64,000 bases of DNA from Rhinopomastus cyanomelas. Its lineage: Eukaryota > Chordata > Aves > Bucerotiformes > Rhinopomastidae. The stretch spans positions 250,308-314,307 of the forward strand of contig VXBP01002305.1 in assembly GCA_013400115.1 (NCBI GenBank), given 5' to 3'. Position numbers and translations under genes: made by a program. Below are positions 53,830 through 63,272 of this stretch, in pieces (positions within the stretch are counted from its first letter, which is position 1; each line of letters opens with the position of its first letter). The notes beneath the pieces were generated by a model, which made no database searches, had not been told where the DNA came from, and worked only from the letters and a program-made list of their open reading frames with translations.

Positions 53830-54398
53830 AAATGAGCTTTAAAAGGTGAGGAAATGCATTGGGAAGAAGAAGAAACGAACTTTAAAAAAAGGAGAAATGA
53901 ATTTAAAAGGAGACATGAACTGAAGAGAAGAAGAAATTAATTAAAAAGAAGAAGAAATGGATTAAAAAGAAGAAGAAATGTATTACAGAAAGAAGAAATG
54001 GATTAAAAGGAAATGGATTAAAAATAAGAAGTATTTAATTAAAAAGCAGAATATATGAATTAAAATAAATGCATTAAAAATAGAAGAAATTAGTTTGAAC
54101 AGAAGAAGAAATGAATTGAAAGGAAGAAGAAATTAATGAAAAAGAAGAAATAAATGAAAAAGAAGAAATGAATTTGAAAAGAAATTAATTGAAAAGAAGA
54201 AATGACTTAAAAAGAAGAAATTAATTAAAAAGAAAAAGAAAATTAAAAACAAGAACTGAATTAAAAAGAAAATGAAAAAAAGAATTAAAAAGAAGAATAA
54301 ATGAATTAAAGAGAAGAAGAAATGAAGTAAAAGGAAGAAGAATGAATGGAAGAGAAGAAGAACTGAATTAGAAGGAAGAGGACGAAGCAGAAGAAGAA
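53830..54398. repeat. GAA/AAT-rich degenerate tandem repeat, about 570 bp
   Basis: Irregular repetition of AAGAAGAAATGAATTAAAA-type units, 15-20 bp long, with nearly no C on the plus strand. The opposite strand gives Phe/Leu-rich frames that are compositional artefacts. Confidence 0.93.
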
Positions 54399-54887
54399 AG
54401 GGCTGTGTCAACGTTTCCCCGTGTGCTGGCGGAGATGGGGGCTAAAGAATAGGTGTTGACAGAGAAGAAACACAGCCCTCTCCAAAACAACCAGAGGAGG
54501 TGGGCAGGGCGGAGGGAAGGACTGCTGAAACCTCAGCGTTTCACAGCCCTGTGGGCAGAGAACGACTGGAACATGGGGAAAACAAGTGGGAGAGATCTTA
54601 GGAAATCCTCACCTCCTCCAATTGTTTGATCCTTTTCTGTTCCAGCTCACTTGAGGGAGGACACAATTGGGTATCTGTTTATATCAGCGTGTGGTTGGAG
54701 AGAGAGAGTGAAAATAAAAGCAGACAGGAGGGGGGAAAGGGTGAAAAGACACATTAGTGCTTTGACTTCCCTCTCAGATATCCCCTGCACTGTGTCATCA
54801 TAAATCTTGCATCTCGCTGCTCAGCTGAGGGCTCTGCTGCAGCGCTCCTCAGTCGCTTTGTTTCAGAGCGCTGCCCGCGCCGGGTTT
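54399..54887. other. unique sequence, no gene seen
   Basis: No repeat or exon recognised. Confidence 0.5.
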
Positions 54888-55017
54888 CACACAATCACAG
54901 AGCGTTAGGGGTGGGAAGGGACCTCCAAAAATCGCCCAGTCCAGCCCCCTGCCGCAGCAGGATCCCCTCGATCCAGTCACACGTGTTCAGGCGGGTTTGA
55001 CACGTCTCCAGAGAAGG
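54888..55017 (-). mobile_element. CR1 3' end (G1)
   Basis: CACACAATCACAGAGCGTTAG to GTTTGACACGTCTCCAGAG. Confidence 0.92.
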
Positions 55018-55235
55018 TTTGGAGGGTTCTCCGAGCAGCCGCAGCGGCTCTGCGATGTTTTCCTGCCAGCTCCCAGCAAAGTGCGGCCCAGCCTCACAGT
55101 TTTGAAGAGGAGGTCTCCTGAGGAAGTGCTGCAGCATCTCAGCAGCCTCTCACCAGCTCCTAACACCAGCAGGGTGGATGTGTGTGGAGGCTACTTGTAA
55201 GGTCTGGGATGTGTTTTTGATTTTCTGCCTCAGAG

Positions 55236-55294
55236 TCACTGCATGATCTTTCGAGGTCGCTTCCAATCCCTAATGATTCTATGATTCTATGACA
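55236..55294 (+). mobile_element. CR1 3' tail (G1)
   Basis: GATCTTTCGAGGTCGCTTCC, AATCCCTAATGATTC, TATGATTCTATGAC. Ends tail-to-tail against the next copy. Confidence 0.92.
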
Positions 55295-55375
55295 GAGCGG
55301 TAGGGATTGGAAGGGACCTCAAAGATCATCCAGTCCAAACCCCCCGACACAGCAGGACCCCCTAGATCAACTTGG
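55295..55375 (-). mobile_element. CR1 3' tail (G1)
   Basis: AGAGCGGTAGGGATTGG to ACCCCCTAGATCAACTTGG. With the previous tail it forms an imperfect palindrome centred near 55286. Confidence 0.92.
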
Positions 55376-55771
55376 CAAGAAAACAAGCGGAGCTCAGGAT
55401 TCTCTTTCTTGCCATGAACGTCCCCACGTGACCCAGGCAGCCCTTCCAAGGGGGTAACGGGGCTGCTGATGCTCCGGAGCAGATCCTCGTGTCCTGGCTG
55501 TTCAGCCGCCGAGTGCAAGCGCTGATTTCTCTAAGGTCCGTGTGATTCCATCCTCACGGAGGCTTTGGGAAGGGTGCTAATTACCACTAGCTGAGCTTTA
55601 TTTGTCTTTCTCTTCGCTACTTCTTTCACAGCCTCTATTCTCCAGGGGTCACGTCATCGTTCCTTGAGAGCTCGAAAGACGCTGCAAAAAGTCGCTTTCT
55701 TACGAAAGGCACCATTTCAGCAACTAAAGCTCATCAGGGCAACTTCTTCTTGCTGGGTGTGATCATCTGAA
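55376..55771. other. unique sequence, no gene seen
   Basis: No repeat or exon recognised. Confidence 0.5.
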
Positions 55772-56096
55772 TCACAGAGTCACAGACTCACAGAATGATC
55801 CTGCTTGGAAATGACCTCACAGATCACCAAGTCCAACCACAGCCTCAACAACAAAGCTAAATACCTGGCTGACTGACAAACACAAACGAACCCCCTCCAT
55901 CCCTGCCGCTACCGCAGGCGTGAAGCACCATGGCTACAGGGTTCTTAAACCCCTCCAGGGGTGGGGACCCCAGCACCTCCCTGGGCAGCCTGTTCCAGTG
56001 CCCAACCATTCTCTCAGCAAAGAGCTTCTAACCAAGATCCGATCTAAACCTCCCCTGATGCAACTGGAGGCCATTTCCCTTCATCCTATCATTAGG
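55772..56096 (-). mobile_element. CR1 (G4-like) with full tail
   Basis: AATCACAGAGTCACAGACTC, AAATGACCTCACAGATCACC, AAACCCCTCCAGGGGTGGGG, CTCAGCAAAGAGCTTC. The central part (55840-55920) is peculiar to this copy. Confidence 0.92.
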
Positions 56097-56366
56097 AATT
56101 TAACACCCTCCAAATGCTTCATGGAAGAGCTGCACTTCCACTGTACGAGAGCCCAGGCCTCCTCTTTGGGGTGATGCTCACCCACTCTGAAGGGGAGGGA
56201 GCAGAATCAGCTTACGGTAAAGACTGGAGAGCACACTTTGATGTGGATTCCTTGAGACAAAAAGGTATCTTGAAACACACAGAGGGTCCTGGCTTCCTGA
56301 CCAAGGGTTTTAAATAGTAGAAAGCCACTGAAATGCATCAAAACAGCGACAGCGCTAGGGATTCAC

Positions 56367-56495
56367 TTCACAGAACTGCAGTACATCAGGGATTGGAAGG
56401 GACCTCAAAAGACAATCCAGTCCAGTCCTCTTGCCACAGCAGGATCCCCTAGATCCAGTCGCACAGGAACACGTTTTAAATGCCTCCAGAGAGAA
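56367..56495 (-). mobile_element. CR1 3' end (G1)
   Basis: TTCACAGAACTGCAGTACATC to AAATGCCTCCAGAGAG; a deletion removes the CCAGGTGGGTTTG block. Confidence 0.92.
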
Positions 56496-56599
56496 GAGGC
56501 CAGCACCTACCTCTACAATGCACTTTCAGGAGCACTTTGGTCCTACAGATCAAGGGAGCAGGGAAAACGCACATCCCTGACCAGCGCTGCCGTCTGCAA

Positions 56600-56668
56600 T
56601 CACAGAACCACAGAACATTAGGGATTGGAAGTGGCCAAAGACCATCCAGTCCAATCCCCCCGCTCACA
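56600..56668 (-). mobile_element. CR1 3' tail (G1)
   Basis: ATCACAGAACCACAGAACAT to CCAATCCCCCCGCTCAC, cut at about 69 bp; lacks the CCTCGAAAGATC block. Confidence 0.9.
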
Positions 56669-56711
56669 AGCTCTGTTAAAAGACACAGAAGTGAGTGATG
56701 CTTCTTTTTAG

Positions 56712-56832
56712 AATCACAGAACCATTCAGGTTGGAAAAGACCCCCAGGATCATCCAGTCCAACCATCAACCCTACTGTACAAGGTCACACTGAAACCAGA
56801 CCCCCAACACTACACCTAAGCGACTTGCTGAC
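56712..56832 (-). mobile_element. CR1 fragment (G2)
   Basis: GAATCACAGAACCATTCAGG, CCAACCATCAACCCTACTG to CTAAGCGACTTGCTGAC. Confidence 0.93.
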
Positions 56833-57623
56833 ATCCCAAGCCCCTGGAACATCATCTTTACAGACACACTTCAGCATCCAGGTAAAAGCTCCTCCTGCTG
56901 CAAGCTGGGCACAGCCTCGCCTGGAGGAGAACGGGCAAGCACAGTGCTGTCTGCCTCGGGGCTGCCAGGTCAGCGGGCGGCATCCGCTGCACCCATCTTT
57001 CTAGGATGGAAAGCAGTAGGACTTCCTGCTGGGTTTTTTTCCAGTGGTGACCTAGAAGGAGGTTAATGATTCCAAAGAACGACTTTTCCCTTAGGGAGAA
57101 TTTAATCTTCTGACCTTTTTCTCTATCTGTCCGCTCCTTTCAAGTCACAGCCCCCCCTCCACTCGGCTAAGCATCAAGCTGTTTTATTTTCTTCAGAACC
57201 CAGGGCTGAAGCGACGGCTTTTGCTTTCGTTTAACCCTTGCACCGGCTGCGCTCCTCGCGCGAAGCGCCGCCCCGGCGTTGCTTGTAAGCACTCCCTTCG
57301 AATTTCTATATTTGTCTTCACTGTGACTGTCAACCCTGTGAATCACTGTGACAGCTGCCTAACTCGGGGAACGCAGCCTTTAATGTACTTTTGCAATCAT
57401 CTCCGAGCGCCACGTTCGAGCGAGGAGATGACAGGAGGAGAGCAGCTACTGGAGATTTTAACATTTGTTTTATTGTAGTTATCGTTTTTTCTAGCTCTAG
57501 CCCAACACTGATGGAGCCAAAGTAGCAGAGAAGGAGGTTTTATTGAAAATGCATTTCGCCACAACCACGGTGCCGTTTGGGGGATTAAATCTGAGCTCCT
57601 GAAAGAAAAATATATCAGGATTT
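56833..57623. other. unique sequence, right half conserved-looking
   Basis: 57200-57490 is complex, repeat-free DNA (TCACTGTGACTGTCAACCC, CACTGTGACAGCTGCC). No exon is supported. Confidence 0.45.
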
Positions 57624-57882
57624 ATGATGGAGGGAGCGGAACATGTCCCTGCTGAGGAGAGGATGAGGGAGCTGAGGCTCTGGAGCTGGGAAAAAGGAGC
57701 CTGAGGGGTGACCCCATGAGTGTTGATCAATACGTGAAGGGTGGGTGTGAGGAGGATGGAGCCAGGCTCTGCCCAGGGGCACCCAGTGACAGGACAAGGG
57801 GCAGTGGGTGTGAGCTGGAGCAGAGGAGGTTCCACATCAGTGTGAGAAGGACCCTTCCCAGTGAGGGTGCCAGAGCACAGGA
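57624..57882 (+). mobile_element. CR1 ORF2 fragment (G1), interrupted
   Basis: TGATGGAGGGAGCGGAACATG to GAGGGTGCCAGAGC. Motifs SVDQYVKGGCEEDGARLCPG and SDRTRGSGCELEQRR. Its probable 3' tail lies beyond an opposite-strand copy at 58216. Confidence 0.94.
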
Positions 57883-57884
57883 GG

Positions 57885-58210
57885 ATTCACAGAATCACAG
57901 GACATCAGGGATTGGAAGGGAACTCAAAAGGTCATCCAGTCCAATGCCCCTGACACAGCAGGATCCCCTAGATCCAGTCACACAGGAACATCTCCAGGTG
58001 GGTTTGAAATGTCTCCAGAGAAGGAGACTCCACAACCCCCCTGGGCAGCCCCTGCCAGGGCTCTGTCACCCTCACCGGGAACAAGGTCCTTCTCACACTG
58101 ATATGGAACCTCCTTTGTTCCAGCTGACACCTGTTGCCCCCCGTCCTGTCACTGGGTGCCCCTGAGCAGAGCCTGGCTCCATCCTCCTGACACCCACCCT
58201 TCACATGTCT
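57885..58210 (-). mobile_element. CR1 (G1), inside a plus CR1
   Basis: TTCACAGAATCACAGGACATC to CCCACCCTTCACATG. Flanked left by a plus body and right by a plus tail, as if inserted into, or replacing about 150 bp of, that element. Confidence 0.94.
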
Positions 58211-58215
58211 ATAAA

Positions 58216-58279
58216 CTGGACGGGACTGGACGGTCCTTCGGGGCCCCTTCCACTCCCTGATGCTCTGTGGTTCTCTGGC
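58216..58279 (+). mobile_element. CR1 3' tail (G1)
   Basis: ACGGGACTGGACGGTCCTTC to CTGATGCTCTGTGGTTCTC; probably the separated tail of 57624-57882. Confidence 0.88.
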
Positions 58280-58639
58280 TGCGGAGCCAAACCGCTGGAG
58301 CCTTTGTCTGAGCCGCACTGACACCCCGGAATCGAGCCTGCTGCCGCAGTACTGTAACATCAAATTGTAATTACTTCATGATTCTCGAGGATGTTGACTC
58401 TGGGGTGCGAGGAGTTCTGGAGGGTAACTGGAAACAGCAACTGCCTTGCGCTCGGAGCTGTCAGCTTCCCTTCACTCAGCCGCAGACACAGGTTCTGTCT
58501 GTATTGTGTTACAGGCGGTTATTGCCAACATAATAATTCATGAATATTCCTTCATTTTCAGAATCATAATTAATACTGGATCTCGACGCTGTGACAGAGG
58601 AGGGTGGCTCAGCAGCAAAAACCCGCTCAGCCTTGAGAA
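58280..58639. other. unique AT-rich, conserved-element candidate
   Basis: 58340-58600 is complex AT-rich DNA with overlapping palindromes ATTCATGAAT (58536-58545) and GAATATTC (58542-58549). No exon is supported. Confidence 0.45.
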
Positions 58640-58960
58640 CAAAGGAATTGTCATATTGGAGCAGGCCAGTGGTCCTTCTAGGCTGGGATCTCGCTGCCTC
58701 TCACACCGGCCAATGCCTGAGGCTACGGAGAGAGGCAGAACCCCCCCCACGCACCTAATTGCACTGCTGTACCACTGAGGGACGTTTCTGTTCGACCCCA
58801 GCTGGTGATCAGCTTCTGCCCTGAAGTATGAGGATTGATAGCCCTTATAATTTTTATCCTAGCCGGCGCGGCTGCAGATGCTCTCCTTAATCAAATAAAT
58901 GTCTAATACTCTGGTAAAGCTAAGTAAGGGCTAAATACTCTCATCTCTTGGGAAAAATCC
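58640..58960 (+). mobile_element. ancient amniote CR1/L3-like 3' region
   Basis: GGAGCAGGCCAGTGGTCCTT, GGCCAATGCCTGAGGCT, CCCCAGCTGGTGATCAGC, CCCTGAAGTATGAGG and TTGATAGCCCTTATAATTTT follow the order of an old CR1-type 3' end known widely in turtles, crocodilians and birds. Assignment is from memory of that family; it is far more diverged than G1-G4. Confidence 0.6.
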
Positions 58961-59328
58961 CGAGGAAGGAAAAAGTGCTGAGAAATTCCACAAGGAGAAT
59001 CACATCGAGTTCCCATTGCTTCCCCTCCTCTCCGGGGAGTACAGCTCGCATGCTTGTGGAGAGGCAGGCAGGGCTGCAGAGGATCTCGAGCAGCGCAGGC
59101 TTAGACTTTGCAGGAGAGCTGGGCTCCAAGTTTAGATGCTCTTGCCTCCTCCCTCATCCTGTCCCTTAACCTAGAAGGGTGTTTAGACTGAGGAGTGGCA
59201 GTTAGGGAGACCTATAACAGCAGTTATTTGGATTGCTGCCTGAAAAAGCAGTGGGTGTAGAGAGGAAACGGTGCTGCACAGGCTGGCTGTTCCTCAGGTC
59301 TTCCTCTGCAACCTGAGCTGCCTCTTCA
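58961..59328. other. unique sequence, no gene seen
   Basis: No repeat or exon recognised. Confidence 0.5.
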
Positions 59329-59361
59329 CAGAACCACAGAGCATCAGGGTTTGGAAGGGAG
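59329..59361 (-). mobile_element. CR1 3' terminus stub (G1), inverted
   Basis: Only ACAGAACCACAGAGCATCAG and GGTTTGGAAGGGA, about 33 bp, before switching to a plus-strand CR1 body at GCTGGGAG. Confidence 0.85.
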
Positions 59362-59730
59362 CTGGGAGAAAAGGACACTGAGGGGTGACCCCATGGATGT
59401 TGATCAGTGTGTGAAGGGTGGGTGTGAGGAGGATGGAGCCAGGCTCTGCTCAGGGGCACCCAGTGACGGGACAAGGGGCAGTGGGTGTGAGCTGGAGCTG
59501 AGGAGGTTCCACATCAGTGTGAGAAGGACCTTGTTCTTGGTGAGGGTGCCAGAGCCCTGGCAGGGGCTGCCCAGGGGGGCTGTGGAGTCTCCTTCTCCGG
59601 AGATGTTTCAAACCCACCTGGAGGTGTTCTGTGTGACTGGATCTAGGGGATCCTGCTGTGCCAGCGGGGTTGGACTGGATGATCTCTGGAGGTCCCTTCC
59701 AGTCCCTGATGCTCTGTGATTCTGTGATGT
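59362..59730 (+). mobile_element. CR1 ORF2 end to 3' tail (G1)
   Basis: GCTGGGAGAAAAGGACACTG to TGCTCTGTGATTCTGTGATG. Open for 122 codons from 59351 with DVDQCVKGGCEEDGARLCSG and PEPWQGLPRGAVESPSPE. Confidence 0.95.
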
Positions 59731-59774
59731 CTGTGCGCAAGCACATTATTTTCACAGATCCTCAGAATAGTTTC

Positions 59775-60110
59775 CGAGGACTAAATTAAGACTTCCCAGT
59801 TTATAATTCCCAGGATCATCATTAGCACCTTTTTAAGAGATGGGTACAACCTTGGCCACTCTCCAGCCCTCTGGTACAGTAGCTGTTTTTAATGATAAAT
59901 TACATATTTTTATTAGCAGCTCCCTTGCATTGGTGTTCGATTCCTTCAGCGCTCTCGGATGAACACCATCTGCTCCTCCTGATTGATTGCAGTTTAATTT
60001 CTTGGGTTGATCCATCACCTTTACTGATATCCCCATCTCCGAGAGCATCTCACTGTCAGCTCTTCCAGAGGAATGAAGCTGGTGGTAGCACTGCATTCCC
60101 CTTTTCTCCT
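59775..60110 (-). mobile_element. ancient CR1/L3-like ORF2 fragment
   Basis: The plus strand keeps the order of an old CR1-like EN-RT linker in reverse: AGCACCTTTTTAAGAGATGG, CCAGCCCTCTGGTACAG, GATGAACACCATCTGCTCC. Much older than the other CR1s. Confidence 0.7.
59833..60096 (-). pseudogene. LINE ORF2 remnant, start of reverse transcriptase
   Basis: An 87-codon minus frame holds GADGVHPRALKE, followed by ICNLSLKTATVPEGWRVAKV and VPIS. This matches the PDGIHPR...LKEL...VPEDWK.A.V.PIFKKG signature at the start of CR1/L3-type reverse transcriptases. The usual Gly-Pro-Asp is changed (GAD), and the frame ends where IFKKG is expected. No catalytic YADD box is present, so it is a dead fragment. Confidence 0.75.
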
Positions 60111-60483
60111 TTGTTAAACAACAGCCAGAAGAAGCTGTTTGGTTCTTTTTATTTTCTTCTTGTATTTTTAATCATCTAAACACGAAATTGACAGCAAATA
60201 GCTTTTTAAAAAAATCATTAATTAAACAATTTAATACAAAAAGAGCCTCCAAAGCTGTGTCAGAGATTTATTACGGGGTGATCATGTCAGAGATTTATTA
60301 CGGGATGATCGTGTCAGAAGCTCAGACATTTCCCTCTGTGTTTTCTGTTCACAGTGAGTCAGCTTCTCAGTGGACTGCTGTGGAAAAACTGCCAAGGGAA
60401 GGAGATGTTTAACATGTTGAGGGGTTTTCAGCATTGTTTGCCGTGGCTGAGAGGAAGAATGAAAATCTGCTTCTACTACCTGT
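60111..60483. other. AT-rich unique sequence with short tandem repeat
   Basis: Contains the 27-bp repeat listed next; otherwise nothing recognised. Confidence 0.5.
60258..60317. repeat. 27-bp tandem repeat, 2.2 copies
   Basis: TGTCAGAGATTTATTACGGG recurs at 60258 and 60285, and the next unit starts at 60312 (TGTCAGAAGC). Two differences between the full units. Confidence 0.93.
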
Positions 60484-60672
60484 ATCACAGAATCATAGAA
60501 TGTGAGGGATTGGAAGGGACCTTGAAAGATCATCCAGTCCAGCCCCCCGCCACAGCAGGATCCCCTAGATCCAGTTGCACAGGAGCATGGCTGGGCAGGT
60601 TTGAAACGTCTCCGGAGAAAGAGACTCCACAACCCCCTGGGCAGCCCCTTCCAGGGCTCTGGCACCCTCAGC
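60484..60672 (-). mobile_element. CR1 3' end (G1)
   Basis: ATCACAGAATCATAGAATGTG to AGGGCTCTGGCACCCTCAG. Confidence 0.95.
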
Positions 60673-61064
60673 GTGTAGTTTCGGAATCTAGAACAGAGAA
60701 AGGAATAAGAAGGAGAGCTTCAGGAATGCGGTAGCTCACTGACAAGCAAAGTGAGCGGAGAAAAACAAACCTATCACCTTACTGATATGAAAATAGAGCA
60801 AGACAGAGAAGTATCTCAATTAGTGTGAAAGGGGAGAATATCTCTCAACTCTGCGTATTTCTCCATGAACGTCCCCACTCTGCCCACATACTCGCACACA
60901 CCTCTCCTCTGTCTGCTTTATTATTCACGGTGCTCTGTGTCTAATTTACACCGTAAGCTGCTCAGGTAGGGACCTTGTCTCCTCATGTGTCCATAATGTT
61001 AAAGAGGTGCCAGTCAAACTCTGGAAATCATCGCAATTGAGGGCAGTGTTTTTCTTTGTTTTTA
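60673..61064. other. unique sequence, no gene seen
   Basis: No repeat or exon recognised. Confidence 0.5.
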
Positions 61065-61152
61065 TCTTCTCTTCTCTTCTCTTCTCTTCTCTTCTCTTCT
61101 CTTCTCTTCTCTTCTCTTCTCTTCTCTTCTCTTCTCTTCTCTTCTCTTCTCT
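61065..61152. repeat. (TCTTC)n microsatellite, about 18 units
   Basis: A perfect pentamer run without interruption. Confidence 0.98.
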
Positions 61153-61318
61153 TCCTCTTTTTTCCTTTTATCCTTTCCTTCCCTCTCCTCTTTAAATTTC
61201 CTTTTCTTTTTCCTTCCCTTTTGTCTTTTCTTTCCTTCTTCTCCTCTCCACTTTCTTTCCTTTTCTCTTTCCTCTTTCCCTTCCCTTCTCCTGTCTTTCA
61301 TCCCTTCCCTTTTCCCCT
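61153..61318. repeat. polypyrimidine tract, degenerate
   Basis: Continues the pentamer array as C/T-only or nearly C/T-only sequence. Together 61050-61318 is about 265 bp of strand-asymmetric DNA. Lys/Glu- or Ser/Leu-rich frames across it are artefacts. Confidence 0.93.
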
Positions 61319-62133
61319 AATGCTAACTTCAAACCAAAGGCAATAATTAGTTTAAATCAGTCTCAGAAAAAGTGACATTTTGAGCTACAACCAAACTAAC
61401 TGACTTTATTGTGTCTTGAGGTCAAGGCTTCTATTTCACATGACTGGAGGGTCTTTACCCTGTGGTAAACCACACGCAAAGTGATGGTGGAGTAGGCTCT
61501 GCCTTTCAAACCCCTACTGAGGATCATCAGCAACAAGACTCTATTCGATTAGAGAACAGAATCTCAAACTAATCCAGAACCAGGCTCAGAAATGCAATGG
61601 AAAATTCCTAACGGATCAGAAATGAGATTAAACTGCTACAGAAAACAACGAAGCAGAAGAGGGGCGGGAGCAAAGCGAGAGCATCGGGCTGATTGCGAGT
61701 GAGCTGGACCCTACAATTACAACTTAGTCACCACAGTTTGAAATCTATTAGAGGGATTTATGTTTTGCAGCTGACATTTAAAATGAAGGATTTCTTGGAC
61801 TAGGAACGAGGATTTCTCCTGCAATTAGTTTTTTTGGAGGTCACATTTCATAAACCGCTAGTTTGCTCTTTAATCTGCTGTGACGGGATCTCGTACTGGT
61901 AGAACACTTTGAAAACACAAATCCAGCAATAGCCTTCTTCACCGTAGAGAGGCTCCCATCATGAAATTGCTGTTGAGAGCTCACTAGGTACCTAAGATTT
62001 CCCACTTGTATGGGCACGAGGCTGGAGCAAGGGAAAGCAAGCGGCACCTGATACTGCACAAGTCGCACAGCAGCAACAAACGGGGGAGAGTTCTAACTCA
62101 GGGCGATTTTTTGCTTCTCTTACACTCAAGCTG
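61319..62133. other. unique AT-leaning sequence, conserved-looking
   Basis: 61700-61860 in particular is complex and repeat-free (CTACAATTACAACTTAGTC, GTTTTGCAGCTGACATTT). The minus 75-codon frame at 61841-62068 matches nothing I know. Confidence 0.45.
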
Positions 62134-62418
62134 TTGCTAAAAGCCCAGGAAAAGCTCCATATTTTCTCATTCTTGTAGCTAGAAGCCTAGGAAAAGCTTA
62201 ATATTTTCCCATCCTCGTTGCTAAAAGTCTAAGAAAATGTCTGTATTTTCCCATCCTCATTGCTAAAAGAATACGAGAAGGTCCTATATCATCCCATCCT
62301 CCTAGGAAAAGCTCCATATCTTCCCATCCCCGTTGCTAAAAGTCTAGGAAAAGGTCTGTATTTTCCCACTGTCATTGCTAAAAGCCTAGGAAAGGCTCCC
62401 TATTTTCCCATCCCCATG
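62134..62418. repeat. 42-bp minisatellite, 7 units (one partial)
   Basis: Units start at 62134, 62176, 62218, 62260, about 62302 (31 bp, lacking the TTGCTAAAAGC start), 62333 and 62375. All full units are exactly 42 bp. Two variants occur: GGAAAAGCTCCATATTTT (units 1, 2, 5, 7) and GAAAAGGTCTGTATTTT (units 3, 6); unit 4 is intermediate. Confidence 0.95.
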
Positions 62419-62889
62419 CGTGGAGACGGATTGAACTCCAGTGTAGTGGCAATGTTTTAATGCTTGAGCTGAAATCCATCAGTGAGAAAAGAAAGGGTAT
62501 TTTTCAAATTAGGGCGGTAATTAATTTGAGGCAGTTGTTATCCTTTACCACCCCTTGAACCTGGTCTTCTCCAAAACAAAGACATAAAGAAGATCATCTA
62601 ATCACATTTACACAATCCCTAGTCTTCTGTGTCGGAGCACTCACACACGGCAGCAGGATACATTCAGTTAGAAGCTGGAATACAATTTCTTCAAGGGGTG
62701 GCTCCATTGTTAAGGAACAGACCCACAGGAATCAGATGCCATCGGTGCCTGGAAACCTCAGGCTGTTGTTTGTGCAGGTCAGTCTGTGAAATGATGCAGC
62801 AGACCTCGTGTTACAGGTCATCCCAGCAAAGGCAGAACGCCTCCTGTTCAACTGTAAATTGGTTTTGTTCAGTTCCAACTTAAACTGTT
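62419..62889. other. unique sequence, no gene seen
   Basis: No repeat or exon recognised. Confidence 0.5.
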
Positions 62890-63012
62890 CACAGAATCAC
62901 AGAACATTAGGGATTGGAAGGGACCTCAAAAGATCATTGAGCTCAATTCCCCTGCTACAGCAGGATCCCCTACATCAATTCACACTGGAGCATGGCCAGG
63001 TGGGTTTGCTCT
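62890..63012 (-). mobile_element. CR1 3' end (G1)
   Basis: TTCACAGAATCACAGAACATT to GGCCAGGTGGGTTTG; the CCTACATCAATTCACACTGG stretch is diverged. Confidence 0.94.
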
Positions 63013-63073
63013 TCTTCCACATAGGGAGTGAGAAAGGACGGCTGGAGCAGCCTAAACGTATTTTAGCAATTTA

Positions 63074-63272
63074 TAGAATCACAGACCATTAGGGATTGGA
63101 AGGGACCTCGAAAGATCATCCAGTCCAATCTCCCCACCACAGCAGGGTCCCCTAGATCCAGTCACACAGAAACAGGGCCAGGCGGGCTTGAAACGTCCCC
63201 AGAGGAGACTCCACAACCCCCCGGGCAGCCCCAGCCAGGGCTGTGCCTCCCTCAGCACGAAGAATTGCTGCG
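63074..63272 (-). mobile_element. CR1 3' end (G1)
   Basis: ATAGAATCACAGACCATTAG to CCTCAGCACGAAGAATTGC; a 5-bp deletion lies in the CCAGAG(AAGG)AGACTCC block. Confidence 0.95.

Noticed and set aside
54133..54411. Phe/Leu-rich minus frame as a membrane protein
   Set aside because: It is the translation of the GAA-rich tandem repeat.
61007..61346. Ser/Leu-rich plus frames and Lys/Glu-rich minus frame
   Set aside because: Translations of the pentamer and polypyrimidine tract.
62134..62418. Regularly spaced repeat as a CRISPR array
   Set aside because: Units are directly contiguous 42-mers without variable spacers, in a vertebrate genome.
62260..62460. Periodic peptide frame over the minisatellite as a small gene
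   Set aside because: Periodicity follows from 42 being divisible by 3; no other coding evidence.
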